Both the position numbers and the translations under genes were made by a program. The notes below the pieces were generated by a model that saw only the letters and a list, made by a program, of their open reading frames with translations, was not told where the DNA came from and ran no database searches. From assembly GCA_008363385.1 (NCBI GenBank), contig RHKY01000015.1, positions 1 to 64,000 of the forward strand: a stretch of DNA of 64,000 nt, written 5' to 3'. This document shows, piece by piece, positions 34,295-43,971 of the stretch; positions within the stretch are counted from its first letter, which is position 1; the number at the start of each line of letters is the position of its first letter. Source of the DNA: Acidobacteriota bacterium (GTDB lineage: Bacteria > Acidobacteriota > Thermoanaerobaculia > UBA5066).

Positions 34295-35430
34295 GCCTCG
34301 CCCTCCTTCCGCTCCACCCCGAGGACGACGTCGCAGAGGCGCGCGGCCGCGCCTGGCCGCGCCTTCTCCCGCGCGGCGCGCCCCATCGAGGCCAGCCGCG
34401 CCGGGTCGGCGAGGAGGGCCGAGAGGGCCCCGGGGAGCCCCCCGGCGTCCGCCTCGGCCTCCGTGACGACGACGGCCGCCCCGGCGCGCTCCACCTCGCG
34501 CGCGTTGGCCTCCTGGTGCCCGTGGGTGGCGGCGGCGAACGGCACGTAGAGCGCCGGCCGGCCGGCCGCCGCGAGCTCGGCCACGGTCATGGCGCCGGCG
34601 CGGCAGACGACCAGGTCGGCGGCGGCGACCTGCTCGGCCATGTCGTGGAGGAACTCTCGCGCCGTCCCGGGCGGCAAGCCCATCGCGGCGTAGGCCCGCG
34701 CCAGGTCCTCCGGGTCGTGGCCGGCCCCGCGGCGGGCCCTGCCGCACTGGTGGACGAGGTCGAAGTCGCGGCCCTCGGCCCGCAGCCGGGCCACGGCGTG
34801 GGGCACGACCCGGTTGAGGAACGCCGAGCCCTGGCTCCCGCCCACGACGAGGAGGCGCAGCCGCCGCGCCTCGGGTCGGTCGTCGAGCGGCGGCACTGAG
34901 AAGAAGTCCTCGCGGACCGGGTTGCCGACGACTTCCGCGCCCGGCAGGCGGGAGAGGGCGGCCTCGCTCCCGACGGCGACCCGCGTCGCCACGCGGGAGA
35001 GGAGGCGGTTCGTCAGCCCCGGCACGGCGTTCGACTCGTGGACGACGGTCGGGACGCGGCGCGCCCAGGCCGTCGCCACGACCGGGCCAGAGGCGTACCC
35101 GCCGACGCCGACGACGGCGCGCGGGCGGTGGCGGGAGAGGAGGCGCCACGAGTCGAGGAGGCCGAGCGGCAGCTGCGCCGCCCCCCGCGCGCGAGACAGG
35201 GCCGACGTCCCGACGATCCCCCGGGCCCGGACGAGCTCGAGCGGGTAGCCGGCCCGGGGGACGAGGTCCGTCTCCAGGCCCCGGGCCGTACCGACGAAGA
35301 CGACGCTCGCGCCGGGCCTGCGGCGCGACAGCTCCCCGGCCAGCGCGAGGGCGGGGAAGACGTGCCCCCCCGTCCCGCCGCCGGCGATCAGGTAGCCGCC
35401 CGGGCCCGCGGAGGAGGTCACGTCCGTCAC
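34291..35430 (-). CDS. murG: UDP-GlcNAc:lipid I N-acetylglucosaminyltransferase
   Basis: 379 residues. GGGTGGHVFPALALA near residue 18 is the first G-loop, and VVGGSQGSAFLN the second; CRAGAMTVAELAAAGRPALY is the donor UDP-GlcNAc binding segment. Makes lipid II from lipid I on the inner membrane face. Start overlaps the ftsW stop as GTGA. Confidence 0.97.
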   Translation of the reverse strand: MTDVTSSAGPGGYLIAGGGTGGHVFPALALAGELSRRRPGASVVFVGTARGLETDLVPRAGYPLELVRARGIVGTSALSRARGAAQLPLGLLDSWRLLSRHRPRAVVGVGGYASGPVVATAWARRVPTVVHESNAVPGLTNRLLSRVATRVAVGSEAALSRLPGAEVVGNPVREDFFSVPPLDDRPEARRLRLLVVGGSQGSAFLNRVVPHAVARLRAEGRDFDLVHQCGRARRGAGHDPEDLARAYAAMGLPPGTAREFLHDMAEQVAAADLVVCRAGAMTVAELAAAGRPALYVPFAAATHGHQEANAREVERAGAAVVVTEAEADAGGLPGALSALLADPARLASMGRAAREKARPGAAARLCDVVLGVERKEGEA

Positions 35431-36530
35431 GACGAGTGCTGCGAGAGGTTGAGGAGGATCCCGACCGCGATCAGGTCGGTCCAGAGGGCCGACCCGCCGT
35501 ACGAGAGGAACGGCAGCGGGATCCCCTTGGTGGGGAGGAGGGAGAGGACGACGGAGACGTTGACGAGGGCCTGGACGACGATCATCACCGACAGCCCGAC
35601 GCCCAGGAGGCGGCCGAAGGAGTCGGGGGCGTTCTCGGCGGCGCGCAGCCCCCGCGCGAACAGGACGCCGAACAGGCCGAGGACGAAGACGCAGCCGATC
35701 AGCCCCAGCTCCTCGCCGACGATGGCGTAGATGAAGTCGGTGTACGGGTAGGGGAGGAAGAAGAGCTTCTGCTTCCCCTGCCCCAGGCCGAGCCCCGTCA
35801 CCCCGCCCGTGCCGACCGCGATCAGCGACTGGAGCGCCTGGAACCCCTTCCCCAGCGGGTCCGACTCGGGCGAGAGGAACGCCAGGATCCGCTCCCTGCG
35901 GTACGACGCCGACCAGACGTAGGCCGACAGGGTCGGGACGAGGAGGAGCGCCGCGCCGAGGAACCAGCGGAGCTTCAGGCCCGCGTAGAAGAGCATGGCG
36001 CTCGCCACGACGAGGTACGAGAGCCCCGTCCCGAAGTCGGGCTCGGCCAGGACGAGGCCCGCCAGGAGCCCCAGGAGCCCGGCGACCGGCAGGAGGGTCC
36101 TCGTCGGGCTCTCGAGCTCCCCCTCGCGGCGCGACAGCAGGGCGGCCAGAGCAACGACGAGGCCGATCTTGGCGAACTCCGACGGCTGCACCGACATGAG
36201 GCCGAGGTCGATCCAGCGCCGCGTCCCGTTGATCGGGGCGCGGAAGAGGACGGCCACGAGCGCCGCGACGAGGACGGCCAGGCCCGCGCCGATCCAGCGC
36301 GGGTCGTTCAGCCGGCGGTAGTCGACCGACATCGCCAGGAGGACGAGCCCCGCGCCGAGGAGGACGGCGATCCCCTGCTTGAAGACGAAGAAGTAGGGGT
36401 GCGAGGGCCCCCCGGCCGCGGGGAGGAAGATCTGCATCGCCGAGGCGCTGTAGATCATCAGGATCCCGATCCCGACGAGGGCGACGACGGGGACGAAGAT
36501 CCAGCGGTCGGAAGCGAGCTTGACGGCCAC
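35427..36530 (-). CDS. ftsW: FtsW peptidoglycan glycosyltransferase (SEDS family)
   Basis: 367 residues from the GTG at 36530, two bases after the murD stop. Ten membrane helices, with YSASAMQ in helix 1, MSVQPSEFAKIG, EPDFGTGLSYLVV (catalytic Asp), and LLPTKGIPLPFLSYGGSAL, the SEDS hallmark. Polymerises septal glycan with FtsI. Position between murD and murG identifies it as FtsW rather than RodA. Confidence 0.95.
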   Translation of the reverse strand: MAVKLASDRWIFVPVVALVGIGILMIYSASAMQIFLPAAGGPSHPYFFVFKQGIAVLLGAGLVLLAMSVDYRRLNDPRWIGAGLAVLVAALVAVLFRAPINGTRRWIDLGLMSVQPSEFAKIGLVVALAALLSRREGELESPTRTLLPVAGLLGLLAGLVLAEPDFGTGLSYLVVASAMLFYAGLKLRWFLGAALLLVPTLSAYVWSASYRRERILAFLSPESDPLGKGFQALQSLIAVGTGGVTGLGLGQGKQKLFFLPYPYTDFIYAIVGEELGLIGCVFVLGLFGVLFARGLRAAENAPDSFGRLLGVGLSVMIVVQALVNVSVVLSLLPTKGIPLPFLSYGGSALWTDLIAVGILLNLSQHSS

Positions 36531-36532
36531 GC

Positions 36533-37918
36533 TCAGCCCCCCTCCCCGTCCGGCAGGGCGGCGACGAGCGAGGCGAAGACCTCCCCGCGGTGCTCGAAGT
36601 TCCGGAACTGGTCGAACGAGGCGCAGGCGGGCGAGAGCAGGACGGCGTCCCCCTCGCGGGCGATGGCGTGGGCCTCCTCGACGGCGCGCTCGAGGGTCCC
36701 GACCCAGACGGTGTCCACGTCGGCGGAGAGGGCGTGGACGATGGCGTCCCCCGCGGCGCCGATCGCGAGCACCTTCCGGGCCTTCCGCGCCACGAGCGGC
36801 AGGAGCCGCCGGAAGTCGTCCCCCTTGTCCTTCCCCCCGAGGATGAGCAGGACGCGCCCGTCCCCGAACCCCTCGACGCTCTTCAGCGTGGCGTCGACGT
36901 TCGTCCCCTTCGAGTCGTCGTACCAGGAGACGCCCGCGAGCGTCCTCACGAGCTGCGTCCGGTGCGGCAGCCCCCGGAACGAGCCGAACGTCCGTTTCAC
37001 CGACGCCGGGGTGACGCCCAGGGGGAGCGTGGCCGCCAGCGCCGCGAGCGCGTTCTCGACGTTGTGCGCCCCGGGGAGGGAGAGGTCCGCGCGCGTGCCG
37101 AGCGCCTGCGCCGGCTTGCCGGGGAGGGCGGCGACGAAGAGGTCGCCCTCCGTCCAGGCCCCCGCCTCCCGCGGCCCCTTCCGCGAGAACTCCAGCCGCC
37201 GGGCGCGTGTGAAGACCCTGGCCACGAGCGGGTCGTCCGCGTTGAGGACGGCGACCTGGGCCTCGCGCTGGTTCTCGAAGATGCGCGCCTTGGCCGCCCC
37301 GTAGTCGTCCAGCGAGCGGTACCGGTCGAGGTGGTCGGGGGTCAGGTTCAGGTGGACGGCCACGTCCGGGGCGAAGCGGCGCGTCCCCTCCAGCTGGTAG
37401 GAGGAGAGCTCGACGACCCAGACCCGCGAGGGGACCGTCTCGCCGCCCGCGGCGGCGTAGGAGATCCAGGGCGTCCCGAAGTTCCCGCACGCGACGGCCG
37501 ACAGGCCCGCGTCGCACAGGAGCGCGGCCGCCAGCGCCGTCGTCGTCGACTTCCCGTTCGTCCCCGTGATCCCGACGACGAGCCCCGGCAGCAGGCGCGA
37601 CGCCAGCTCGACCTCCGAGACGACCGGGATCCCGCGGGCGCGGGCCCCGTCCAGGAAGGGCGCCGTCATCGGCACGCCCGGGGAGACGACGACGAGCTGG
37701 ACGCCGTCGAGGTGGGCGTCGGGGTGCCCCCCGAGCGCGAGGACGAGCCCCTCCCTCGGCGGGACCGGCTCGATCTCCCCTTCGCCCTTGGTGTCGGAGG
37801 CGGACACCGCCACGCCGCGGGAGAGGAGGGCTTCGATCGTGGCCCGGCCGGAGCGCGCCAGGCCGAGGACCGCGGCGCGGGAGACGTCGGGGAGGTCGGG
37901 GCCGAGGGAGAGGCTCAT
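36533..37918 (-). CDS. murD: UDP-N-acetylmuramoylalanine-D-glutamate ligase
   Basis: 461 residues. VLGLARSGRATIEALL is the N-terminal loop, GITGTNGKSTTT the ATP P-loop, HLNLTPDHLDRY and WYDDSKGTNVDAT the MurD-specific motifs, and LSPACASFDQF close to the C-terminus confirms it. Adds D-Glu to UDP-MurNAc-L-Ala. ATG start overlaps the mraY stop (ATGA). Confidence 0.97.
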   Translation of the reverse strand: MSLSLGPDLPDVSRAAVLGLARSGRATIEALLSRGVAVSASDTKGEGEIEPVPPREGLVLALGGHPDAHLDGVQLVVVSPGVPMTAPFLDGARARGIPVVSEVELASRLLPGLVVGITGTNGKSTTTALAAALLCDAGLSAVACGNFGTPWISYAAAGGETVPSRVWVVELSSYQLEGTRRFAPDVAVHLNLTPDHLDRYRSLDDYGAAKARIFENQREAQVAVLNADDPLVARVFTRARRLEFSRKGPREAGAWTEGDLFVAALPGKPAQALGTRADLSLPGAHNVENALAALAATLPLGVTPASVKRTFGSFRGLPHRTQLVRTLAGVSWYDDSKGTNVDATLKSVEGFGDGRVLLILGGKDKGDDFRRLLPLVARKARKVLAIGAAGDAIVHALSADVDTVWVGTLERAVEEAHAIAREGDAVLLSPACASFDQFRNFEHRGEVFASLVAALPDGEGG

Positions 37919-39000
37919 CGGATCTTGAGGGTGGACAGGGCCAGGAGGGCGAAGAGGATCGCGACGATCCAGAACCGCGTGATCACCTTCGACTCCGCCC
38001 AGCCGAGGAGCTCGAAGTGGTGGTGGAGCGGGGCCATCCGGAAGACCCGCTTGCCGGTCGTCTTGAACGAGACGACCTGCACGATGACCGAGACGGCCTC
38101 CACGACGAAGAGGCCGCCGACGAGGACGAGGAGCACCTCCTGCTTGATCAGGACGGCGACGGTGCCGAGCGCGGCGCCGAGGGCGAGCGAGCCCGTGTCG
38201 CCCATGAAGACCTCGGCCGGGTGCGCGTTGAACCAGAGGAATCCGAGCGAGGCGCCCACGATCGCCGCGCAGAAGACGGCGAGCTCCCCCGCCCCGGGGA
38301 CGAACGGCAGGAGGAGGTAGCCCGCCACCTTGGCGTGCCCGACGACGTAGGCCAGGATCGCGTACGTCCCGGACGCGATCAGCGTGGCGCCGATGGCCAG
38401 GCCGTCGAGCCCGTCCGTGAGGTTGACGGCGTTGGAGGAGCCGACGACGACGACCGCGGCGAACAGGACGTAGAGGAGCCCCAGCTCGAGGTGGAGGTTC
38501 TTGAAGAACGGGAAGGCCACCCCGGTCGGGTCGGGCCGCCGGTCGAAGAGGTAGACCGACGCCAGGCCCACGCCGACGCCGACGAGCGTCTGCAGGAGGA
38601 GCTTCTGCTTCCCCGAGAGGCCGCGGTTGTGCTGGCGCGAGACCTTCCGCCAGTCGTCGCCGACGCCGATCAGCATGCAGAGGAGCGTGGCGGCCAGCGC
38701 GACCCAGACGTACCGGTTCCCGACGTCGGCCCACAGGAGAGTCGGGACGACGACGGAGAGGTTGATCAGGACGCCGCCCATCGTCGGCGTCCCGGCCTTG
38801 GACTGGTGCGCCTTCGGCCCCTCCTCCCGGATCGCCTGGCCGATCTGCCGCGAGCGCAGCCAGCGGATCAGGACGGGGCCGAGGAGGACCGACAGGACGA
38901 GCGCCATCAGCGCGGCGTTGACCGCGCGGAACGTGATGTACCGGAAGATGTTCAGGGCCGGCCACTGCTCGTGGAGGGGGTAGAGGAACTGGTAGATCAC
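37915..39000 (-). CDS. mraY: Phospho-N-acetylmuramoyl-pentapeptide transferase
   Basis: 361 residues, ten membrane helices. KAGTPTMGG, the GDDWRK magnesium motif, SSNAVNLTDGLDGLAIG with the catalytic Asp pair, and APLHHHFELLGW are all present. Makes lipid I on undecaprenyl phosphate. GTG start overlaps the murF stop. Confidence 0.98.
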   Translation of the reverse strand: MIYQFLYPLHEQWPALNIFRYITFRAVNAALMALVLSVLLGPVLIRWLRSRQIGQAIREEGPKAHQSKAGTPTMGGVLINLSVVVPTLLWADVGNRYVWVALAATLLCMLIGVGDDWRKVSRQHNRGLSGKQKLLLQTLVGVGVGLASVYLFDRRPDPTGVAFPFFKNLHLELGLLYVLFAAVVVVGSSNAVNLTDGLDGLAIGATLIASGTYAILAYVVGHAKVAGYLLLPFVPGAGELAVFCAAIVGASLGFLWFNAHPAEVFMGDTGSLALGAALGTVAVLIKQEVLLVLVGGLFVVEAVSVIVQVVSFKTTGKRVFRMAPLHHHFELLGWAESKVITRFWIVAILFALLALSTLKIR

Positions 39001-40382
39001 GGCGCGGCCTCCGGCGCGAGGGCGTCGACGAGCCGGTCCAGCCCGACGCCGCGGGAGCCCTTCACGAAGAGGGCGTCGCCCGGCGCGAGGCGCTCCGCGA
39101 CGGCCGCCTCCGCCGCCTGGGCGTCGGCGACGAAGAGGACCGAGGCGGGCGGCGCGCCCGCGAGGAGGGCCCCGCGCGCCAGCGCCTCGGCGTCGCCCCG
39201 CACGGCGACGAGGAGGTCGGCCCGGCGCCCGATCGAGCGCCCGGCCTCCTCGTGCAGCTGGCGGCTCCGCGGCCCCAGCTCCAGCATCTCGCCGACCACC
39301 GCCACCTTCCGGCGCTCCCCGGCGGCCGTCTCGAAGGCGGCGAAGGCGGCCGCGAGCGCCACCGGGCTCGAGTTGTAGGAGTCGTCGTAGAGGAGGCCGC
39401 CCCGAGGCAGCGCGCGGACCTGTCCCCTGTGGCGCGCCGGCAGGAGGCGCGGCGCGGCCCGTGCCGCGTCCTCCGCGCCGATCCCGAGGGCAGAGGCGGC
39501 CGCGGCGGCGGCGAGGAAGTTCGAGACGTTGTGCCGGCCCGGGAGCGGCAGCACCACGCGCGCCGTCTCCCCCCGCAGCCTCAGGACGAACGCCGTCCCG
39601 GTCCCCTCCGCGACGAGGTCGGTCGCCGTGGCGTCGAGGTCCGTCCCGCCGGAGAGGCCGTAGCGGAGGACGGGGCCCGTGTGCCGGCCGGCGATCGAGA
39701 GCGAGCGCGGGTCGTCGGCGTTGGCGACGAAGACGCTCGAGCGCCCCATCCCCGAGAGGATCTCCGCCTTGGCGGCCTCGATCCCGTCCAGGGAGGCGAA
39801 CCCGGCGAGGTGGACCGGGGCCACGGCGGTGACGACCCCGACGTCCGGGCGGACCAGCTCGGAGAGGAGCCGGATCTCGCCCGGGGTGGACATCCCCATC
39901 TCGGCGACGAGGACCTCGGCGTCCTCGTCCATCCGGGCCACCTCGAGGGGGAGGCCGATCGTGTTGTTCAGGTTCCCGGCCGTCTTGGCCACTCGGTACC
40001 GCGTCGAGGCGAGCGCCGCCGTCAGCTCCTTGGTCGTCGTCTTGCCGACGCTCCCGGTGACCCCGACCACCTTCGGCCGGAGCGTGTCCCGGACGTAACG
40101 CGCCAGCGCCCTCAGAGCGGCGAGCGTGTCGGGGACCCTCACGAGGGTGGCCCCGGCCGGGACGGACCCGGGCGGCACCGGGCGCGAGACGAGCGCCCCC
40201 GGGGCCTTTCCGAGGGCCTGCGCCAGGAAGTCGTGCCCGTCGTGGCGCTCCCCCGCAAGCGCGACGAACAGGTCCCCCTCGGCCACGGAGCGGGAGTCGA
40301 TCGAGACGCCCGAGAAGAGCGAGACCGGCCCGGCGACCGTCCCGCCGACGACGGCGGCGAGCGTGACGCTGTCGAGCCTCAC
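38997..40382 (-). CDS. murF: UDP-MurNAc-tripeptide-D-alanyl-D-alanine ligase
   Basis: 461 residues from the GTG at 40382. VSIDSRSVAEGDLFVAL is the N-terminal substrate-binding segment, GVTGSVGKTTTKEL the P-loop, MGMSTPGEI and YDDSYNSSPVAL the MurF-specific motifs. Adds D-Ala-D-Ala. No ddl gene is in the cluster to supply the dipeptide. GTG start overlaps the murE stop. Confidence 0.97.
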   Translation of the reverse strand: MRLDSVTLAAVVGGTVAGPVSLFSGVSIDSRSVAEGDLFVALAGERHDGHDFLAQALGKAPGALVSRPVPPGSVPAGATLVRVPDTLAALRALARYVRDTLRPKVVGVTGSVGKTTTKELTAALASTRYRVAKTAGNLNNTIGLPLEVARMDEDAEVLVAEMGMSTPGEIRLLSELVRPDVGVVTAVAPVHLAGFASLDGIEAAKAEILSGMGRSSVFVANADDPRSLSIAGRHTGPVLRYGLSGGTDLDATATDLVAEGTGTAFVLRLRGETARVVLPLPGRHNVSNFLAAAAAASALGIGAEDAARAAPRLLPARHRGQVRALPRGGLLYDDSYNSSPVALAAAFAAFETAAGERRKVAVVGEMLELGPRSRQLHEEAGRSIGRRADLLVAVRGDAEALARGALLAGAPPASVLFVADAQAAEAAVAERLAPGDALFVKGSRGVGLDRLVDALAPEAAP

Positions 40383-41881
40383 GCCGGGCTCCCGGCCCCG
40401 GCCTCGGCCTCGAGGAGCGCGAGCGCCTCCCGCGCGGCCTTCCGGTCGTCGAAGGGGCGCTTGACGCCGTGGGACTCCTGGTACGTCTCGTGCCCCTTCC
40501 CGGCGAGGACGACGACGTCCCCGGGGCGGGCGTGCCGGAGCGCGAACCCGATCGCCTCGCCGCGGTCCACGATCGTCGTGGCGCCCTTGCCCGTGCTCTC
40601 GTAGCCCTCCCGGATCTCGGCGAGGATGGCGTGCGGGTCCTCGCTGCGCGGGTTGTCCGACGTCAGGACCGTCTCGTCGGCCAGGAGCGCCGCGATCCGC
40701 CCCATGTCGGGGCGCTTGCCGCGGTCCCGGTCTCCGCCGCACCCGAACAGGACGACGACGCGCCCGCCGCGAGCCTGCGCGAGGGGACGGACCGTCTTCA
40801 GGACCCCCTCCAGCGCGCCCGGCTTGTGCGCGTAGTCGACGAGGACCGTCAGGCCCAGGGCGTTGGGGACCGCCTCGAGCCGCCCCGGGACGCGCTCGAG
40901 AGCCCCGAGCGAGGGCGCGATCGAGGCGGCGGGCAGGCCGAGGGCGAGGCAGGTCGCGGCGGCGGCGAGGAGGTTCTCCGCGTTCGGCCGCCCGAGGAGG
41001 GTCGAGACGACCTCGAACGCCTCGCTGGTCTCCTTCCGCTCGACGAAGAGCGTCAGCCCGCTCGCCGACGGCTCCACCTTGCCCGTCACGTCCGCGGGAC
41101 CGTCCAGCGCGAAGGTGACGAGGGCCGTGGCCGAGAGGCGATCGGCGAGCTGCCGGCCCCACGGGTCGGCGACGTTGACCACCGCCCTGCCGCCGGGCTT
41201 GAGCATCGAGAAGAGCCGGGCCTTGGCCTCGAAGTAGTGCGCCAGGTCGTGGTGGAAGTCGAGGTGGTCCCGCGAGAGGTTCAGGAAGACGGCGGCGTCG
41301 AAGGCGCAGCCCGCGAGCCGCTCCAGGGCGAGGGCGTGCGAGGAGCACTCCAGCGTGGCGGCCGTCCCGCCGTCGGCCACGAGGGCGGCGAGCATCGCCT
41401 GGAGCTCGGTCGCCTCGGGGGTCGTCCGGGCGGCCGAGAGGGCGTCGCCCCCGGCGCCGCGGTAGGCCAGCGTGCCGAAGAGGCCCCGCTTCGGGTGCCG
41501 CTCGGCGAGGACCCGGTCGACGAGGGTCACGGTCGTCGTCTTGCCGCTCGTCCCGGTCACGCCGACCATCAGGAGCCGTCCCGCGGGGTCGCCCGCGAGC
41601 CGGGCCGACAGGAGCGCCGCCAGTCGCCGCGGCTCGTCCGTCCCCACGTAGGGCACGCCGAGGCCGCCCGGCGCCGGGGGGAGGCCGAGGACCGCGACGG
41701 CCCCGCGCGCCACGGCGTCGGCGGCGAACTCCCGGCCGTCGTGCGCCAGGCCCGGGAACGCCGCGAAGAGCGCCCCGGCGCGGGCACGGCGCGAGTCGTG
41801 CGTCACGGAGCCGACGTCCGGGTCGCCCGCGCTCCCGCCCATGAGGTGCGGGTGCCCCTCGACCAGGGCCGAGAGCCTCAC
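40379..41881 (-). CDS. murE: UDP-MurNAc-L-Ala-D-Glu:meso-diaminopimelate ligase
   Basis: 500 residues. HDSRRARAGALFAA, P-loop GVTGTSGKTTT, and TSDNPRSEDP. The DNPR motif is diagnostic for meso-diaminopimelate-adding MurE rather than the lysine type, so the peptidoglycan is probably DAP-type. GTG start overlaps the ftsI stop. Confidence 0.97.
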   Translation of the reverse strand: MRLSALVEGHPHLMGGSAGDPDVGSVTHDSRRARAGALFAAFPGLAHDGREFAADAVARGAVAVLGLPPAPGGLGVPYVGTDEPRRLAALLSARLAGDPAGRLLMVGVTGTSGKTTTVTLVDRVLAERHPKRGLFGTLAYRGAGGDALSAARTTPEATELQAMLAALVADGGTAATLECSSHALALERLAGCAFDAAVFLNLSRDHLDFHHDLAHYFEAKARLFSMLKPGGRAVVNVADPWGRQLADRLSATALVTFALDGPADVTGKVEPSASGLTLFVERKETSEAFEVVSTLLGRPNAENLLAAAATCLALGLPAASIAPSLGALERVPGRLEAVPNALGLTVLVDYAHKPGALEGVLKTVRPLAQARGGRVVVLFGCGGDRDRGKRPDMGRIAALLADETVLTSDNPRSEDPHAILAEIREGYESTGKGATTIVDRGEAIGFALRHARPGDVVVLAGKGHETYQESHGVKRPFDDRKAAREALALLEAEAGAGSPA

Positions 41882-43971
41882 CGGGACGGCTCCGGCGGCT
41901 CGGTGGAGAGCGCCGAGAGGGAAACCGGGGGGTCGAGCGACAGGAGGAGGGCCACCGTCTCCCCCTTCTCGGCGCGGCTCCCCGCCGGCGGGTCCTGGGA
42001 GACCACGAAGCCGCTCCCGTGCAGCCGCGCCAGCAGGCCCCGGCGCGAAAGGAGGCGGACCGCGTCGCGCGCCGAGAGGCCGTCGAGGGCCGGCACCGTC
42101 CGCTGGAGCGGCTGCTCGAGGGCCTCCTCCAGGGGCTCCGGGGCGGCACGCGGGGGGCCGATCCGGCTCGCGGCGGGGAGGAGGTCCCCCGAGAGGACGG
42201 GGGCCAGCGAGCGGGGCGAGAGGTCGGCGGTCAGGACGTTGGGGAGGAGCTGCGAGGGCTCGGGCCGGGCGGCCTCGCGGAGGATCCGGAGCGTCTCCTC
42301 CCCGATGGCGGAGAAGACGGGCGCGGCCACGTCGCCGCCGTAGATCTTCCCCCGCGGCTCGTCCACGACGACGGCGATCACGACGCGCGGCGCCTCGGCC
42401 GGGGCGAAGCCGATGAACGAGGCGACGAACCGGTCCGGCGAGTACCCCCCGCCGGGGACCGCCTTCTGAGCCGTGCCGGTCTTCCCGGCGACGGTGAAGC
42501 CCGGGATCGTCGCGAGCTTGCCGGTCCCCTTCTCGACGACCCGCAGCATCATCTCCTTCACCGTGCGCGCCGTCGTCTCCGAGAGGATCCGCTCGGGGGC
42601 CGGGGCGTTCCTGCGCAGGAGCCGCCCGTCGGGGCGGCGCACCTCGGCGACGAGGTGGGGCGCGGGGAGGAGGCCGCCGGAGGCGATCGCCGCGTAGGCG
42701 CGCGCCATCTGGAGGACCGTGACCCCCACCTCCTGCCCGAAGGACATCGTCGGCAGCGTCAGCGCGCTCCAGGAGGAGACGTCGCGCAGGAGCCCCGCGG
42801 CCTCGCCGTGGAGCTCCACGCCCGTCCTCTGGCCGAAGCCGAAGGCGCGGACGCCCCGGTAGTACGGCACCTTGCCGAGGGAGATCCCGACGTGCGCGAT
42901 GCCGATGTTGGAGGAGTGGGCGATCACGTCGGAGAGCGGAAGGACCCCCCAGGCGTTCTGGCCGTGCTCGTGGATCGTCGTCCGGCCGATCGTGAGGGTC
43001 CCGCCCCCGCAGTCGACGGGGTCGTCGGGGCCGACCATCCCCGCCTCCACGGCGATGGCCGCCGTGATGATCTTGAAGGTCGAGCCCGGCTCGTAGGCGT
43101 CCGCGACCGGCCGGCAGCGCCGCTCCTCGGCGTCGGTGCCGCCCCAGTCGTTCGGGTCGAACGTCGGGACCGAGGCCAGGGCGAGGACCTCGCCGGTGCG
43201 CGGGTCGAGGACCACGGCCGACGCGCCGCGGGCCCGGTGCTCGGCGACGGCCCTCTGGAGCTCGCGCTCGGCGGCGTGCTGGACGGCGGCGTCGAGGGTC
43301 AGGACGAGGGAGACCCCCTCCACCTCCTCGCCGACCTGCGCCCGCGTCCGCCCCCAGCGCCCCGCCGTGGCCACCGAGCGCTGCGCGGCGTCGCGAAGGA
43401 GCGTCACGCGCGCGGGCCTTCCGCGGACCTCCTCGTCGAAGCGGTGCTCGAGGCCGGCCAGCCCCTGGTTGTCGGTGCCCGCGTAGCCCAGCACCGGGGC
43501 CGCGAGCGTCCCCTCCGGGTACCGCCGGGTCGCCTCCTTCAGGAGGCGGACGCCGGGGACCTTCCGCGACGTCACGCGACGGGCCGTCGCCTCGTCGACC
43601 CGCCGGGCCAGCCAGACGAACTCCCGCTCCGGGTCCGACAGCTTCCGCAGCAGCTCGGCCCTGGGGACGCCGAGGACGGCCGAGAGCTCCGCGGCGGTCC
43701 GGGACGGGTCGTCGACCTCGGAGGGGATCGCGAAGACGGAGTCGACCTGCGCCGTCACGGCCAGCGGCCGGCCCTCGCGGTCGAGGATGGCGCCCCGCCG
43801 GGGCGGCAGCTCCACCGTCCGCTCCTGCTGCCGCCGGGCGCGGCGGACGAACTCCTCGCGCCGCACCACCTGCAGGTCGAAGAGCCGCACGAGGAGGACG
43901 AGGATCCAGGCGCCCACGACGCCGAGGAGGACGAACCCCCTCAGGGACGGCCGCCCCCCAGGGCGGGGCAT
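41878..43971 (-). CDS. ftsI: Division transpeptidase FtsI (PBP3-like) with C-terminal PASTA domain
   Basis: 697 residues, longer than E. coli FtsI (588). One N-terminal membrane helix (12-30), a dimerisation domain with PRRGAILDREGRPLA, the transpeptidase with Ser297 in GSTFK, SSN, and KTGTAQ at 497-502. After residue 600 an Ala/Pro linker leads to a single PASTA domain (VPALDGLSARDAVRLL, then FVVSQDPPAGSRAEKGE). Cross-links septal peptidoglycan. ATG shares one base with the ftsL stop (TGATG). Confidence 0.96.
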   Translation of the reverse strand: MPRPGGRPSLRGFVLLGVVGAWILVLLVRLFDLQVVRREEFVRRARRQQERTVELPPRRGAILDREGRPLAVTAQVDSVFAIPSEVDDPSRTAAELSAVLGVPRAELLRKLSDPEREFVWLARRVDEATARRVTSRKVPGVRLLKEATRRYPEGTLAAPVLGYAGTDNQGLAGLEHRFDEEVRGRPARVTLLRDAAQRSVATAGRWGRTRAQVGEEVEGVSLVLTLDAAVQHAAERELQRAVAEHRARGASAVVLDPRTGEVLALASVPTFDPNDWGGTDAEERRCRPVADAYEPGSTFKIITAAIAVEAGMVGPDDPVDCGGGTLTIGRTTIHEHGQNAWGVLPLSDVIAHSSNIGIAHVGISLGKVPYYRGVRAFGFGQRTGVELHGEAAGLLRDVSSWSALTLPTMSFGQEVGVTVLQMARAYAAIASGGLLPAPHLVAEVRRPDGRLLRRNAPAPERILSETTARTVKEMMLRVVEKGTGKLATIPGFTVAGKTGTAQKAVPGGGYSPDRFVASFIGFAPAEAPRVVIAVVVDEPRGKIYGGDVAAPVFSAIGEETLRILREAARPEPSQLLPNVLTADLSPRSLAPVLSGDLLPAASRIGPPRAAPEPLEEALEQPLQRTVPALDGLSARDAVRLLSRRGLLARLHGSGFVVSQDPPAGSRAEKGETVALLLSLDPPVSLSALSTEPPEPSR

